From Salipiger pentaromativorans (GTDB lineage Bacteria > Pseudomonadota > Alphaproteobacteria > Rhodobacterales > Rhodobacteraceae), in the NCBI RefSeq assembly GCF_024721115.1, contig NZ_JAMDHK010000001.1, positions 223,520 through 287,519 of the forward strand: 64,000 nt of DNA, in the 5' to 3' direction. The notes under the pieces are model-generated. The model searched no databases. It had not been told where the DNA came from and saw nothing but the letters and a program-made list of their open reading frames with translations. The position numbers and the translations under genes are program-made. Below are positions 9,057 through 18,729 of the stretch, in pieces. How positions within the stretch are numbered: the stretch's first letter is position 1; each line of letters opens with the position of its first letter.

Positions 9057-9728
9057 CTATTGCCGGGACTTGCGCCAGCCCGCGGCGCGGGCCTCGGCCT
9101 CGGAACAGAACCAGCGTTCACCCTTTTGCGGGCTGATCCGCGTATTGCCGTAATAGCGCTGTCCCGGCACATGATAGATGCGCTTGCCATCGCGCGAGAT
9201 ATTGCCCTTGATCACGCAGCCCGCCGGCGCGCTCGCCGCATTCGCCGCCGCGGCCCCGTTGCGCGCCGCCGCCCGGAACGCCGCCGGAGACTGCACGCCC
9301 GCGCCATGCAGGCCGCGCCCCTGCACCGCCGCGCCCTTTTCCTCCAGATCGTAGTCCATCGAATAGCGCCGGTAGGCAAAGGCGAGCCCGTCGCGCACCA
9401 GCGCCCGGCCGATATCCGTGCCCGCAACCGTGCAGCGCGCCACCACCCGCCCGTATTGATCGGTATCCAGCGCCTCGCAGCGCGCGCGGCGCCCGTCATA
9501 GCGCGCCCGCACCTCGCCGGTCACCCAGGCGCCGCAGGCCCACATGGGAGAGCCGTTGCCGCCGCACATCTGATCCGCCTCGGGCGCGTCGATGCCGTGC
9601 AGCCGCACCCGCGTGCCGCCCACATCCACCGTATCGCCGTCGATCACCCGCAGCCGCCCCGAAGGGCCGGCCTCGGCAGCCGCCGAGACGCAGAGCAGCA
9701 GAACAAGAGCTGAACAAAGTCTAAACAT
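9057..9728 (-). CDS. Thermonuclease family protein, exported
   Basis: From the ATG at 9728 a signal peptide (MFRLCSALVLLLCVSAAAEA) leads into a staphylococcal-nuclease domain: LRVIDGDTVDVGG with the metal-binding Asp residues, RLHGIDAPE with the conserved Arg, then GRVVARC and ALVRDGLAFAYRRY. About 70 C-terminal residues with two cysteines (GCVIKGNIS, RWFCSEAEARAAGW) form a separate domain often found with these nucleases. Likely a secreted or periplasmic DNase; substrate use is inferred from the family. Confidence 0.87.
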   Translation of the reverse strand: MFRLCSALVLLLCVSAAAEAGPSGRLRVIDGDTVDVGGTRVRLHGIDAPEADQMCGGNGSPMWACGAWVTGEVRARYDGRRARCEALDTDQYGRVVARCTVAGTDIGRALVRDGLAFAYRRYSMDYDLEEKGAAVQGRGLHGAGVQSPAAFRAAARNGAAAANAASAPAGCVIKGNISRDGKRIYHVPGQRYYGNTRISPQKGERWFCSEAEARAAGWRKSRQ

Positions 9729-9816
9729 GGCGCCTGATCTCTGCGCGCGGACCAGGGATTGCAAGGCGATTTCCGCGCTCTCGTCGCGGCCATGTTGCCG
9801 CAGCCGGGACCAAGGC

Positions 9817-11475
9817 TCAGCGCTGCGCGCTTTGCCAGGCGGGATGGCTCCAGGGGTCGGCGGGCTCGGGGGGCAATTGCCGCCCCAGAAGATGGTCCGC
9901 CACCTTCTCGCCCACCATGATCGACGGCGCGTTCAGGTTGCCATTGGGGATGCGCGGAAAGACCGAGCTGTCGGCCACCCGCAGCCCCGCCACCCCGATC
10001 ACCCGCGCCTCCGGATCGACCACCGCGCCCGGATCGTCCGCCCGCCCCATCCGGCAGCTGCCGCAGGGGTGATAGGCGCTCTCCACATGGGTGCGCAGGA
10101 AATCGTCGATTTCGTCGTCGCTCTGCACCGCCGCGCCGGGCTGGATCTCGTGCCCGGCGAAGGGTGCAAAAGCCCCCTGCGCAAAGATCTCGCGCGTCAG
10201 CCGGACGCAGGCACGGAACTCTTCCCAGTCCTGCGCATGGCTCATGTAGTTGAAGCGGATGCGCGGCGGCGTGGCGGGATCGGCGGCGCGCAGGGTCACC
10301 GCCCCGCGCGAGAGCGAGCGCATCGGCCCGACATGGGCCTGAAACCCGTGCCCCTCGGCGGCGGCCTTGCCATCGTAGCGCACCGCCAGCGGCAGGAAAT
10401 GGAACTGGATGTCGGGATAGGCCACCCCCGCCCGCGAGCGGATGAAGCCTGCGCTTTCGAACTGGTTCGAGGCGCCCGGCCCGCTGCGGGTCAGCAGCCA
10501 TTGCGCCCCGACCAGCGCCTTGCCCAGCGGGTTCCAGTAGCGGTAGAGGCTCACCGGCAGCCGCGCCGCCATCTGGAGATAAATCTCCAGATGGTCCTGA
10601 AGATTCCGTCCCACGCCCGGCCGGTCCGCCAGAACCGGCAGGCCATGCTCGGCCAGATGCGCCCCCGGCCCCACCCCCGACAGCATCAGCAGCTTTGGCG
10701 TGTTGATCGACGAGGCGGCGAGGATCACCTCGCGCCCCGCCCGGATCACCCGCAGCCCGCCGCGCGTGGCGATCTCGACCCCGGTGGCGCGGCCCTCTTC
10801 TATCACCACCCGTGTCGCCAGCCCGCGCAGCACCCGCGCGCCCAGTCGCTGCGCCGGGCGCAGATAGGCGTTGGCCGCCGACCAGCGCCGTCCGCGCCAG
10901 ACGGTCATGTCGAAGGGGCCGAACCCCTCCTGCTGCGCGCCGTTGTAATCGCCGGTCACCGGATAGCCCGCCTGACGCCCGGCCTCGACAAAGGCGCGCA
11001 CCAGCGGATTGCGGCGGCTGCCGCGCGTCACATGCAGCGGCCCCGCCTGTCCGCGCCAGGCGGGATCGCCGCCATGGCCGCCGTCATGCCAATGCTCCAT
11101 CCGCTTGAAATAGGGCAGCACATCCGCATAGCCCCAGCCGGTCGCGCCGGTCTCGCGCCAGTGATCGTAGTCCCGCGCATGGCCGCGCACATAGACCATG
11201 CCGTTGATCGAGGACGAGCCGCCCAGCACCTTGCCGCGCGGCACCGCCAGAACGCGCCCGCCGAGATGCGGCTCGGGCTCGGTGGCAAACCCCCAATCAT
11301 AGCGGCGCATGTTCATCGGATAGGAGAGCGCGCCGGGCATCTGGATGAAAGGGCCCGCGTCGGTGCCGCCGAATTCCACCACGATGACCGAGCGCCCGGC
11401 CTCGGCCAGCCGATAGGCCAGCGCGCAGCCCGCCGAGCCGGCGCCGACGATGACGTAATCCGCCTGCCCGCTCAC
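9817..11475 (-). CDS. betA: Choline dehydrogenase / GMC oxidoreductase
   Basis: A 552-residue GMC flavoprotein. The N-terminal Rossmann motif [17 protein letters not shown] binds [22 protein letters not shown] is the GMC signature, and the C-terminal PCGSCRMG and [14 protein letters not shown] segments close the active site. Together with the overlapping betI gene upstream it is most likely BetA, which oxidises choline to betaine aldehyde on the way to glycine betaine. No betB or betC lies beside it, so the aldehyde step must be encoded elsewhere. Related GMC alcohol dehydrogenases are the alternative. Confidence 0.87.
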   Translation of the reverse strand: MSGQADYVIVGAGSAGCALAYRLAEAGRSVIVVEFGGTDAGPFIQMPGALSYPMNMRRYDWGFATEPEPHLGGRVLAVPRGKVLGGSSSINGMVYVRGHARDYDHWRETGATGWGYADVLPYFKRMEHWHDGGHGGDPAWRGQAGPLHVTRGSRRNPLVRAFVEAGRQAGYPVTGDYNGAQQEGFGPFDMTVWRGRRWSAANAYLRPAQRLGARVLRGLATRVVIEEGRATGVEIATRGGLRVIRAGREVILAASSINTPKLLMLSGVGPGAHLAEHGLPVLADRPGVGRNLQDHLEIYLQMAARLPVSLYRYWNPLGKALVGAQWLLTRSGPGASNQFESAGFIRSRAGVAYPDIQFHFLPLAVRYDGKAAAEGHGFQAHVGPMRSLSRGAVTLRAADPATPPRIRFNYMSHAQDWEEFRACVRLTREIFAQGAFAPFAGHEIQPGAAVQSDDEIDDFLRTHVESAYHPCGSCRMGRADDPGAVVDPEARVIGVAGLRVADSSVFPRIPNGNLNAPSIMVGEKVADHLLGRQLPPEPADPWSHPAWQSAQR

Positions 11476-12038
11476 CGGATGTCCGCCAGAGCATGGGCGG
11501 CAGCGATCACCTCCTCCGCCGCGCCCGCCACGCCTTCGCCCGAGAGCGCCGCGCGCAGATAGACCCCGTCGATCAGCGCCGCGATACGCCGCGCGGCAAG
11601 CTGCGGCGCGGCGGCGCGCGGTTGCAGCGCGTGGACAAGGTTGGACCGGAGCCGCGCCTGATAGACGCGCAAGAGACGCGCCGCCTGCGCATCCCGGCGG
11701 GCCAGAACATAGAAGTTGAGCCAGGCCGACACGGTGGCCGGCGCAAAGCAGCTTTCCGAGAAATTGGCGGCGATCAGCGCCTCCAGCCGCCGCCCTTCGG
11801 GCGCCGTGCGCAGCGCGGCACGGACCTCGGCGCCGTAATCGGTCAGGATCTGGCGCATGGCGGCCAGAAAGATATCGGCCTTGCCACCGAAATAGTGATG
11901 CGCAAGGGCCGGCGACATTCCGGCCCGGCGCGCGATCTGTCCGACGGTCACGTCGAGCGTGCCCGCAAGGCCCACCTCTTCGACCGTCGCCGCCAGAAGC
12001 GCCGCCCGGCGCTTCGGCTCCTGTCCCATTCTGGGCAT
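11472..12038 (-). CDS. betI: TetR-family transcriptional repressor BetI
   Basis: A 188-residue TetR protein beginning [19 protein letters not shown]. The helix-turn-helix is [27 protein letters not shown], matching the BetI group. Its last 4 bases overlap the start of betA, so the two are an operon. A perfect dyad (TTGATTGA-CTCA-TCAATCAA, 12081-12100) lies 43 bases upstream of its start and is the expected operator. Expected behaviour is choline-relieved repression of betIA, from knowledge of the family. Confidence 0.88.
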   Translation of the reverse strand: MPRMGQEPKRRAALLAATVEEVGLAGTLDVTVGQIARRAGMSPALAHHYFGGKADIFLAAMRQILTDYGAEVRAALRTAPEGRRLEALIAANFSESCFAPATVSAWLNFYVLARRDAQAARLLRVYQARLRSNLVHALQPRAAAPQLAARRIAALIDGVYLRAALSGEGVAGAAEEVIAAAHALADIR

Positions 12039-12080
12039 CCGCCCCTCCGCGAAACCGTATCGCGGAAAGGCTAAATCAGG

Positions 12081-12100
12081 TTGATTGACTCATCAATCAA
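12081..12100. promoter_or_regulatory. BetI operator candidate upstream of betIA
   Basis: Perfect inverted repeat TTGATTGA (12081-12088), spacer CTCA, TCAATCAA (12093-12100), just upstream of betI. TTGATTGA half-sites are typical of BetI operators, so autoregulation is likely. Confidence 0.75.
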
Positions 12101-12132
12101 TAAAAATCGCGCCGCCTTGGGGCGGGCCGGGA

Positions 12133-12330
12133 TCACAGTTCCAGCGTTCCCAGCACACGATTCTGCGGCAGCCGCGCGACTTCCATGCCGCCATCGGTGC
12201 GGCGCAGATTGTAGCCGTAGCCGCGCATCCGGAAGCGCCATTCGGCCTCGGACAATACCTTGGCGCGTTCGTTCAGCAGGAAGCTGCGCACTTCGTTCAT
12301 GTCTTCGGTCAGTTTATTTTCAGCAAACAT
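12133..12330 (-). CDS. Small basic protein of unknown function
   Basis: A 65-residue protein from the ATG at 12330 (GGAG 8 bases upstream; an in-frame ATG at 12342 is the alternative). It reads MFAENKLTEDMNEVRSFLLN, then a charged middle with SEAEWRFRMRGYGYNLRRTDGG and ends RVLGTLEL. No signal peptide or membrane span is visible. The even helical N-terminus and clean start and stop suggest a real gene, but I do not recognise the family. It sits between betI and the DMT transporter, on the same strand as both. Confidence 0.6.
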   Translation of the reverse strand: MFAENKLTEDMNEVRSFLLNERAKVLSEAEWRFRMRGYGYNLRRTDGGMEVARLPQNRVLGTLEL

Positions 12331-12443
12331 ATCACTCTCCATCAGCTCTTCGCCTGACCCCGAACCTGCGGGCGAAATAAGGCGAAACTGCGCAACGGAT
12401 GTGGATTTTTCTGGAATTGGAAACGGTGCGTTTCCAGCCTCGC

Positions 12444-13343
12444 TCAGCCGTGGGTTTCCGGCCCCGATGGCGAGATGCGCCGCTTCAGCACCGCCTCGCG
12501 CCAGGTGATGAACAGCACCGAACTCATGATCACCATGCCGCCCGCGACCACCCAGGCGTCCACCGGCTCGGCGAAGAACAGCGCGCCGATCAGCACCGAC
12601 CAGACGAGTTGCAGGAAGCTGACCGGCTGCGTCACCGTGACCGGCGCCGCCGCAAAGGCCAGCATCATCGTGTAATGCCCGCCCGTGGCGAAACAGGCGA
12701 CACCGAAGAGGATGCCCAGATCGCCCAGCGTGGGCGTCACCCAGACGGCAAGCGCAAAGGGAAACAGCCCGATCGTCACCGTGATCGACAGCAGCGCGAC
12801 GATGATCGCCGGGCTCAGCACGTTCGAAATGATCTTGGCGATGAGATAGGAGATCGAGAAGGCCAGCGCCGTGGCAAGCATGGCGAAATGGCCGGGCGAG
12901 AGTTCGCGGAACCCCGGGCGCAGGATCAGCAGCGCCCCGCCAAGCGCCGCGGCGATGGCGAGGATCCGGCGGATGGCAAGCCGCTCGCCCAGAAAGAACA
13001 CCGCCAGGATCGTGACATAGACCGGCGAGAGATAATTGATCGCCGTAACCTCGGCCAGCGGGATGCGCGACATGGCGAAGAACCAGCAGATCACCCCCAG
13101 TGTCTGCAACGCGCCGCGCAACGATACCAGCCCCAGTTGCCGGCGGGTCAGACGCAGGCTGCGCAGGCCGCGCCAGGCCGGCAGCAGAAAGACGAGGCCC
13201 AGCAGGTAGCGCAGAAAGGCCGACTCGGCCGCCGGCATGCGCGGGCCCATCAGCTTGACCAGAGCGGTCACGCCGACAAAGCACAGTCCCGACAGGATCA
13301 TCCAGAGAATGCCCCGCACCGGGGCCGATACGGCAGCGTTCAT
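12444..13343 (-). CDS. DMT-family (EamA) drug/metabolite transporter
   Basis: A 299-residue integral membrane protein from the ATG at 13343, with about ten hydrophobic segments in two EamA repeats. The first repeat holds LRYLLGLVFLLPA and VTAINYLSPVYVTILAVFFL, the second VTVTQPVSFLQLVWSVLIGA. It belongs to the DMT superfamily of exporters and permeases; substrate cannot be told from sequence. It is transcribed in the same direction as the neighbouring amino-acid exporter but with a 61-base gap. Confidence 0.88.
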   Translation of the reverse strand: MNAAVSAPVRGILWMILSGLCFVGVTALVKLMGPRMPAAESAFLRYLLGLVFLLPAWRGLRSLRLTRRQLGLVSLRGALQTLGVICWFFAMSRIPLAEVTAINYLSPVYVTILAVFFLGERLAIRRILAIAAALGGALLILRPGFRELSPGHFAMLATALAFSISYLIAKIISNVLSPAIIVALLSITVTIGLFPFALAVWVTPTLGDLGILFGVACFATGGHYTMMLAFAAAPVTVTQPVSFLQLVWSVLIGALFFAEPVDAWVVAGGMVIMSSVLFITWREAVLKRRISPSGPETHG

Positions 13344-13404
13344 GGCGCAGACTGTTAGCGCAGGACCGGCGGCACGCAAGGCCAAAGCGCCGTGCGCAGG
13401 CTGA

Positions 13405-13998
13405 TCACTCCAGAAGCAGCTTTGCCGCGATGGCCCACATGACGAGGCCGATCCCCAGATCCAGCCCCCGCCAGGCGGCGGGCCGGGCAAAGACCGGCGC
13501 CAGCGCACGGGCGCCATAGCCAAGCGCGAAGAAGAACATCAGCGAGGCGCTCATCGCCCCAAGGGCAAAGCCCACGCGGTTGTCATATTGCGCCGAGACC
13601 GCGCCCAGCAGCACCACCGTATCGAGGTAGACATGCGGATTGAGCCAGGTCAGCGCCAGGCAGGTCATAAGCGCCGCGCGCAGGCTGCCCGCCTCCGGCC
13701 CCGCCCGCAGGCTTTCACCGCCGCGCCAGGCCGCGCGCAGGGTCCGTGCCCCGTACCACAGCAGAAACCCCGCCCCGAGCCAGCGCATGGCGGTCTCCAG
13801 CCCGGGCAGCGCGGCGCTGAGCGCTCCGAAACCGGCCACCCCCGCCGCGATCAGCACCGCATCCGACAGGGCACAGAGCGCGCAGACCGCGAAGACGTGC
13901 CGCCCCGTCAGCCCCTGCCGCAACACAAAGGCATTCTGCGCGCCGATCGCCACGATCAGCGACAATCCCAGCGCAAACCCCGCCATCACCACCTGCAT
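13405..13998 (-). CDS. argO: LysE/ArgO-family amino-acid exporter
   Basis: A protein of about 197 residues with six predicted membrane spans and the family start MQVVMAGFALGLSLIVAIGAQNAFVLRQGL (given in parts: MAGFALGLSL, AIGAQNAFVLRQ). The GAQNAF motif and the WLNPHVYLDTVVLLG segment are diagnostic for LysE/ArgO arginine and lysine exporters. It is divergent from an ArgP-like LysR gene, the usual arrangement for ArgP control of argO. Start is either 13998 or 13986. Confidence 0.88.
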   Translation of the reverse strand: MQVVMAGFALGLSLIVAIGAQNAFVLRQGLTGRHVFAVCALCALSDAVLIAAGVAGFGALSAALPGLETAMRWLGAGFLLWYGARTLRAAWRGGESLRAGPEAGSLRAALMTCLALTWLNPHVYLDTVVLLGAVSAQYDNRVGFALGAMSASLMFFFALGYGARALAPVFARPAAWRGLDLGIGLVMWAIAAKLLLE

Positions 13999-14101
13999 CC
14001 GCCCTGCCCTTCTCAACCGTCACCTGCCTGCTGCGCAGCGGCCTAGCACGGGCGGGTGCATCACCCTAGTTAATTAAATTGTACTCTGTTAAGTTTGGCT
14101 A

Positions 14102-14974
14102 ATGTCACACGATCCCGCCCAGCTTGCCGCCCTCGACGCGGTCCTGCGCCTCGGCAGCTTCGACGCCGCGGCGCGGGCGCTGCATGTGACGCCCTCGGCG
14201 GTCTCGCAGCGGATCAAGGCGCTGGAGGACCGCATCGGCACGGCCCTGATCGTGCGCGGCACCCCCTGCAACGCCACCCCGGCCGGCATGCGTCTGGCGC
14301 GCCACGCCTCCGACATCGCCTTGCTCGACGCGGCGCTGGCGCGGGATCTGGCGCTGCCCGCCGCGCCGGCCCGGCTGCGGCTTGCGGTGAATGCCGACAG
14401 CCTCGCGGTCTGGTTCCTGCCGGCGCTCGCCGGGCAGGAGATGCTGTTCGACATCGCACTCGACGACGAATCCCATTCCGCCGACTGGCTGCGGCGCGGC
14501 GAGGTGTCGGCGGCGATCACCGCCCATGGCCGCGCGGTGCAGGGCTGCGATTCCCACGCGCTTGGACAGATGCGCTATATCGCCACCTGCGCGCCGGCCT
14601 TCCACGCGGCGCATTTCTCCGGCGGTGTCACCGCCGAGCGCCTGCGTCACGCGCCGATGCTGCAATTCAACGCCAAGGATACGCTTCAGCACGACTGGCT
14701 GCGCCGCGTCACCGGCTCGGCGCTGGCCCCGCCCGCGCATCGGCTGCCCTCGTCGCAGGGCTTTGTCGAGGCCGCGCGGCTGGGGCTTGGCTGGGGGCTG
14801 AACCCCGAAGTGCTGGTCAGCGGCGCCATCGCGCGCGGAGAGCTAGTGCCGCTGCTCCCCGATCAGCCGCAGGAGGTGGCGCTGTTCTGGCAGGTCAACC
14901 GGCTGGTGGCCGGCGCGCTCCGGCCACTGACGGGCGCCGTCCTCCGCACCGCCACCGCGCGGCTGAGACCCTAG
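14102..14974 (+). CDS. argP: LysR-family regulator ArgP
   Basis: A 290-residue LysR regulator. The winged helix spans residues 1-60 (LRLGSFDAAARALHVTPSAVSQRIKALE), followed by a LysR effector domain. The divergent exporter gene and the ArgP-type N-terminus indicate an arginine/lysine-responsive activator of argO. The 103-base gap between the two holds an A+T-rich stretch (TTAATTAAATTG, about 14069-14081) that likely carries both promoters. Its stop overlaps the stop region of the convergent glycosylase gene by 4 bases. Confidence 0.88.
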   Translation: MSHDPAQLAALDAVLRLGSFDAAARALHVTPSAVSQRIKALEDRIGTALIVRGTPCNATPAGMRLARHASDIALLDAALARDLALPAAPARLRLAVNADSLAVWFLPALAGQEMLFDIALDDESHSADWLRRGEVSAAITAHGRAVQGCDSHALGQMRYIATCAPAFHAAHFSGGVTAERLRHAPMLQFNAKDTLQHDWLRRVTGSALAPPAHRLPSSQGFVEAARLGLGWGLNPEVLVSGAIARGELVPLLPDQPQEVALFWQVNRLVAGALRPLTGAVLRTATARLRP

Positions 14975-15642
14975 CCGATGCTCTTTGCCAGCACCCGGCT
15001 GATCGTGGTCAATGTCTCTCCGCTTTCCGCCCGCCATGTGTTGAAGGCGTCCTGAACCGCCTGCATCGCCTTGCGCGAGCCTGGCGCCTTGTCGATCACC
15101 CCTTCCGCCACCAGCCGCGCCACCACATCCTTGCTGAGAATGAAGCTGTCCTTGCCCATGCTGCGCAGCAGATAGGCGCCGGTGCCGCCGCCCAGCCGCG
15201 CGCCCTCGCGCTTCAGCCAGTCGAGCAGGCCGATGAAATCCTCCTCCGGCCAGTCCGCCACCCTGCGCCCGAATCCGCCGGTTCCCTCTTCGGCAAGGGC
15301 GCGGAGAAAGGTGGCGTTGTCGCGGATCGCGGCGATCTTCGGTGCCGAGCGGATGACCCGCGTATCGGCGACCAGCTCGTCGAACCATGCCTCGGACATC
15401 ATCGACACGGCGCCCACGTCGAACCCGCGAAACGCCGCCTCGATCTCGGGCCATTTCTTGTCGACCACCGTCCAGCTTATGCCCGCCTGAAAGATCCCCC
15501 GCGCCATCCCCGCAAGCCAGCGGTCATCGGGAATGGCCGCGATCTCCTCCACCGGTTTCGGTACGGGGCAATCGGCAAGCACCGCCTCGCGGCTGCCCTT
15601 GCGGGCCACGGCAATGTCCAGGATCTCTTCAAAGCGGTGCAT
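14971..15642 (-). CDS. DNA-3-methyladenine glycosylase I family protein
   Basis: A 223-residue protein starting MHRFEEILDIAVARKG at the ATG 15642, with GGAGAGGG as ribosome site; an ATG at 15669 is possible but poorer. It has a Tag-type fold: GIFQAGISWTVVDKKWPEIEAAF around residues 50-72 and RSAPKIAAIRDNATFL. The zinc-binding cysteine and histidine ligands of classic Tag are not obvious, so it is a divergent member. Expected role is base-excision repair of alkylated adenine. It overlaps the end of argP tail to tail. Confidence 0.8.
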   Translation of the reverse strand: MHRFEEILDIAVARKGSREAVLADCPVPKPVEEIAAIPDDRWLAGMARGIFQAGISWTVVDKKWPEIEAAFRGFDVGAVSMMSEAWFDELVADTRVIRSAPKIAAIRDNATFLRALAEEGTGGFGRRVADWPEEDFIGLLDWLKREGARLGGGTGAYLLRSMGKDSFILSKDVVARLVAEGVIDKAPGSRKAMQAVQDAFNTWRAESGETLTTISRVLAKSIG

Positions 15643-15750
15643 GGGCCCTCTCCGGTTCGCCGGTTCCATCGGGAGACTGCCGGAAAGCCCGCGGGCCGTA
15701 AAGAACAAATTAAGAACGGACGCCCTTCGCAGGGCGGCCGGAACGCCGTG

Positions 15751-16008
15751 TCAGTCGGCGCCCGGCGGCACACGGTCGAGCGTCTGCGCGACGCGTTCGA
15801 GGGCGGCGTCAGGATTCACCGCCATGGGCCGGCCGGTGAAATCGTCGATCACCGTTTGCGGGCGCTCCGGCATCTGCCCGCCGGCGAAGACCCAGCTCAG
15901 CCAGACAAGGAACATCGCCGCCACAAGGCCCAACCCGCCCCAGATCCCCCAGAGGGGCACGCGGTGCTGGTGCTGCTGCTTTTGAAGATCGGTATTGGGC
16001 GCCGACAT
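15751..16008 (-). CDS. Small single-pass membrane protein, unknown function
   Basis: An 85-residue protein from the ATG at 16008, which follows a GAGGAGG ribosome site. A hydrophilic, Gln/His-rich N-terminus (DLQKQQHQHR) precedes one membrane span (GIWGGLGLVAAMFLVWLSWV). About 45 soluble residues including TVIDDFTGRPMAVNPDAALE follow. The topology suggests a short cytosolic tail and a periplasmic domain. Family not recognised; it is divergent from pepN. Confidence 0.72.
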   Translation of the reverse strand: MSAPNTDLQKQQHQHRVPLWGIWGGLGLVAAMFLVWLSWVFAGGQMPERPQTVIDDFTGRPMAVNPDAALERVAQTLDRVPPGAD

Positions 16009-16118
16009 GGGAACCTCCTCGATTTTTCCGGGCCTGCGGTTGCCGCCCGTCACGCATGGGCCTAACACTTTGCCTGCCGGCCCGGTTCCGGCGCCGTTCC
16101 AGCCCAAGGATGCGAGAC

Positions 16119-18668
16119 ATGAAAGACGCGAGCCCCCAGACGATCCATCTCGAGGATTACACACCGTTCGGCTGGCAGGTCGCCGATGTCCATCTGACCG
16201 TCACCCTGGCGCCCCGGGCCACGCGGGTGACCTCGCGCATCCACTTCACCCCCGCCCCGGACGCCCCCGCGCAGAGCTTCTTCCTGCACGGCGAGGAACT
16301 GACGCTGATCCGCGCGGCGATCGACGGAGAGACCGTCACCCCCGAGATCACGCCGCAGGGGCTGACCTGCGCGGTGCCCTCGGGCCCGTTCCTCTGGGAA
16401 GCCGAGGTCGAGATCGCGCCCGAGGAGAACACTGCTCTCGAAGGGCTCTACATGTCGAACGGCATGTATTGCACGCAATGCGAGGCCGAGGGGTTTCGCA
16501 AGATCACCTATTACCCCGACCGCCCCGACGTGATGTCCACCTTCACCGTGCGCATCGAGGGCGACGAGGCGGTCAAGCTATCGAACGGCAACCCCACCGG
16601 CAGCGGCGAGGGCTGGGCCGAATGGCACGATCCCTGGCCGAAACCGGCCTATCTCTTTGCGCTGGTGGCCGGCGATCTGGTGAACCACCCCGGCAGTTTC
16701 ACCACGATGTCCGGCAAGACGGTCGAACTGAACATCTGGGTCCGCCCCGGCGACGAGGGCAAATGCGCCTTCGGCATGGAGGCGCTGAAAGCCTCGATGA
16801 AATGGGACGAAGAGGTTTACGGGCGCGAATACGATCTGGATATTTTCAATATCGTTGCGGTCGATGACTTCAATATGGGCGCGATGGAGAACAAGGGGTT
16901 GAACATTTTCAACTCCTCCTGCGTTCTCGCCTCTCCCGAGACCTCGACCGACGCGAATTTCGAGCGCATCGAGGCGATCATCGCGCATGAGTATTTCCAC
17001 AACTGGACGGGCAACCGCATCACTTGCCGCGACTGGTTCCAGCTTTGTCTGAAAGAGGGGCTGACGGTGTTCCGCGACAGCCAGTTCACCTCTGACATGC
17101 GCTCGGCCGAGGTGAAGCGGATCTCGGATGTGATCGACCTGCGCGCGCGCCAGTTCCCCGAGGATCAGGGGCCGCTGTCGCACCCGGTACGCCCGGAAAG
17201 TTTTCAGGAGATCAACAACTTCTACACCGCAACGGTCTATGAGAAAGGCGCCGAGGTCATCGGCATGCTCAAACGCCTCGTGGGTGATGCCGATTACGCC
17301 AAGGCGCTGGATCTCTATTTCCAGCGGCATGACGGCGACGCGGCCACCATCGAGGATTGGCTGAAGGTGTTCGAGGATGCCACCGGCCGCGACCTCACCC
17401 AGTTCAAGCGCTGGTATTCGCAATCGGGCACCCCGCATCTCAGCGTCGCCGAAGACTATGCCGACGGCACCTACACGCTGACCTTCAGGCAGGATACGCC
17501 CCCCACCCCCGGCCAGCCCGAGAAGGCGCCGCAGGTGCTGCCCATCGCCGTGGGGCTGCTCAATCCCAATGGCGACGAGGTGGTGCCGACCACGGTGCTG
17601 GAAATGACCGAAGGCGAGCAGAGCTTCTCCTTCGAGGGGCTGAGCAGCAAGCCGGTGCCCTCGATCCTGCGGGGTTTTTCCGCCCCTGTGGTGCTCGAAC
17701 GGGAGAGCAGCGCCGAGGAACGCGCCTTCCTTCTGGCCCATGACACCGATGCCTTCAACCGCTGGGAGGCCAGCCGCGATCTGGCCCGCGCCAGCCTTTT
17801 TGCGACGATCACCACGGGCGCGGCGCCCGATACCGCCTGGCTCGACGCGCTGGAACGGGTGGTGCGGGAAGATACGCTCGACCCGGCGTTCCGGGCGCTG
17901 ATGCTGGCGCTGCCGACCCAGTCGGAACTGGCGCAGATGCTACATGCCAAGGGCGTCACGCCCGACCCGGACGCGATCTATGCCGCCACCGAGGCGCTGC
18001 GCAACGCCATGGCCGAGCGCTGGCAGGCCGCGCTTCCGGCGCTGATGGCCGAAGCGAAGGTCGATGCGGCCTACAGCCCCGACGCGGTGCAATCGGGCAA
18101 GCGGGCGCTGGGGAATGTGGTGATGGCGCTGCAAACCCGGCTCGACGGCGGTGCCGCCGCGCAGGCGCAGTTCGACGCCGCCGACAATATGACGCTGCAA
18201 CTCGGCGCGCTGAGCTGTCTGGTGCAGGCCGGCGCCGAAGAGGCGGCTCTGGCCGCTTTCGAGGCGCAGTGGAAAGACGACCGGCTGGTGATGGACAAGT
18301 GGTTTGCGCTACAGGTCGCGGCGACGGCGCCGCAAAACGCCGCCGCCCGGGCCGAGGCGCTGACGCAGCGGGCCGATTTCGACTGGAAGAATCCCAACCG
18401 GTTCCGCGCGGTCTTCGGCTCGCTGGCGATGAACCATGCGGGGTTCCACGCCAGGGACGGGCGCGGCTACAGGCTGCTGGCGGACTGGCTCATCAAACTG
18501 GATGAAAAGAACCCGCAGACCACGGCGCGGATGTGCTCGGTCTTCCAGACCTGGAAACGTTATGACGCCGACCGTCAGGCGCTGATGAAAGCCGAACTGG
18601 AACGCATCGCCGCCAAGCCCGGCCTGTCGCGCGACGTGACCGAGATGGTGACCCGGCTTCTGTCCTGA
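16119..18668 (+). CDS. pepN: Aminopeptidase N (M1 family)
   Basis: An 849-residue zinc aminopeptidase of the M1 family, matching bacterial PepN in length. The exopeptidase motif GAMENKGLNIFN is followed by HEYFHNWTGNRIT (HExxH, His about residue 290) and the third ligand in KEGLTVFRDSQF. Ig-like and C-terminal helical domains follow. It removes N-terminal residues from peptides in the cytosol. The ATG at 16119 is chosen for the family start (MKDASPQTIHLEDY); 16110 is possible. It ends against a GC-rich palindrome shared with the convergent regulator gene. Confidence 0.94.
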   Translation: MKDASPQTIHLEDYTPFGWQVADVHLTVTLAPRATRVTSRIHFTPAPDAPAQSFFLHGEELTLIRAAIDGETVTPEITPQGLTCAVPSGPFLWEAEVEIAPEENTALEGLYMSNGMYCTQCEAEGFRKITYYPDRPDVMSTFTVRIEGDEAVKLSNGNPTGSGEGWAEWHDPWPKPAYLFALVAGDLVNHPGSFTTMSGKTVELNIWVRPGDEGKCAFGMEALKASMKWDEEVYGREYDLDIFNIVAVDDFNMGAMENKGLNIFNSSCVLASPETSTDANFERIEAIIAHEYFHNWTGNRITCRDWFQLCLKEGLTVFRDSQFTSDMRSAEVKRISDVIDLRARQFPEDQGPLSHPVRPESFQEINNFYTATVYEKGAEVIGMLKRLVGDADYAKALDLYFQRHDGDAATIEDWLKVFEDATGRDLTQFKRWYSQSGTPHLSVAEDYADGTYTLTFRQDTPPTPGQPEKAPQVLPIAVGLLNPNGDEVVPTTVLEMTEGEQSFSFEGLSSKPVPSILRGFSAPVVLERESSAEERAFLLAHDTDAFNRWEASRDLARASLFATITTGAAPDTAWLDALERVVREDTLDPAFRALMLALPTQSELAQMLHAKGVTPDPDAIYAATEALRNAMAERWQAALPALMAEAKVDAAYSPDAVQSGKRALGNVVMALQTRLDGGAAAQAQFDAADNMTLQLGALSCLVQAGAEEAALAAFEAQWKDDRLVMDKWFALQVAATAPQNAAARAEALTQRADFDWKNPNRFRAVFGSLAMNHAGFHARDGRGYRLLADWLIKLDEKNPQTTARMCSVFQTWKRYDADRQALMKAELERIAAKPGLSRDVTEMVTRLLS

Positions 18669-18707
18669 CCGGCTGCCGCGCGCGGCCCCTGCAAGGCGAA
18701 AGGCGGC

Positions 18708-18727
18708 GGCGCCCCGCGCGGGGCGCC
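18708..18727. terminator. GC-rich palindrome between convergent genes
   Basis: GGCGCCCCGC/GCGGGGCGCC, a perfect 20-base palindrome between pepN (+) and the XRE-cupin gene (-), whose stop begins at 18730. It lacks a T-run, but its position fits a two-way terminator. Confidence 0.55.
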
Positions 18728-18729
18728 CC

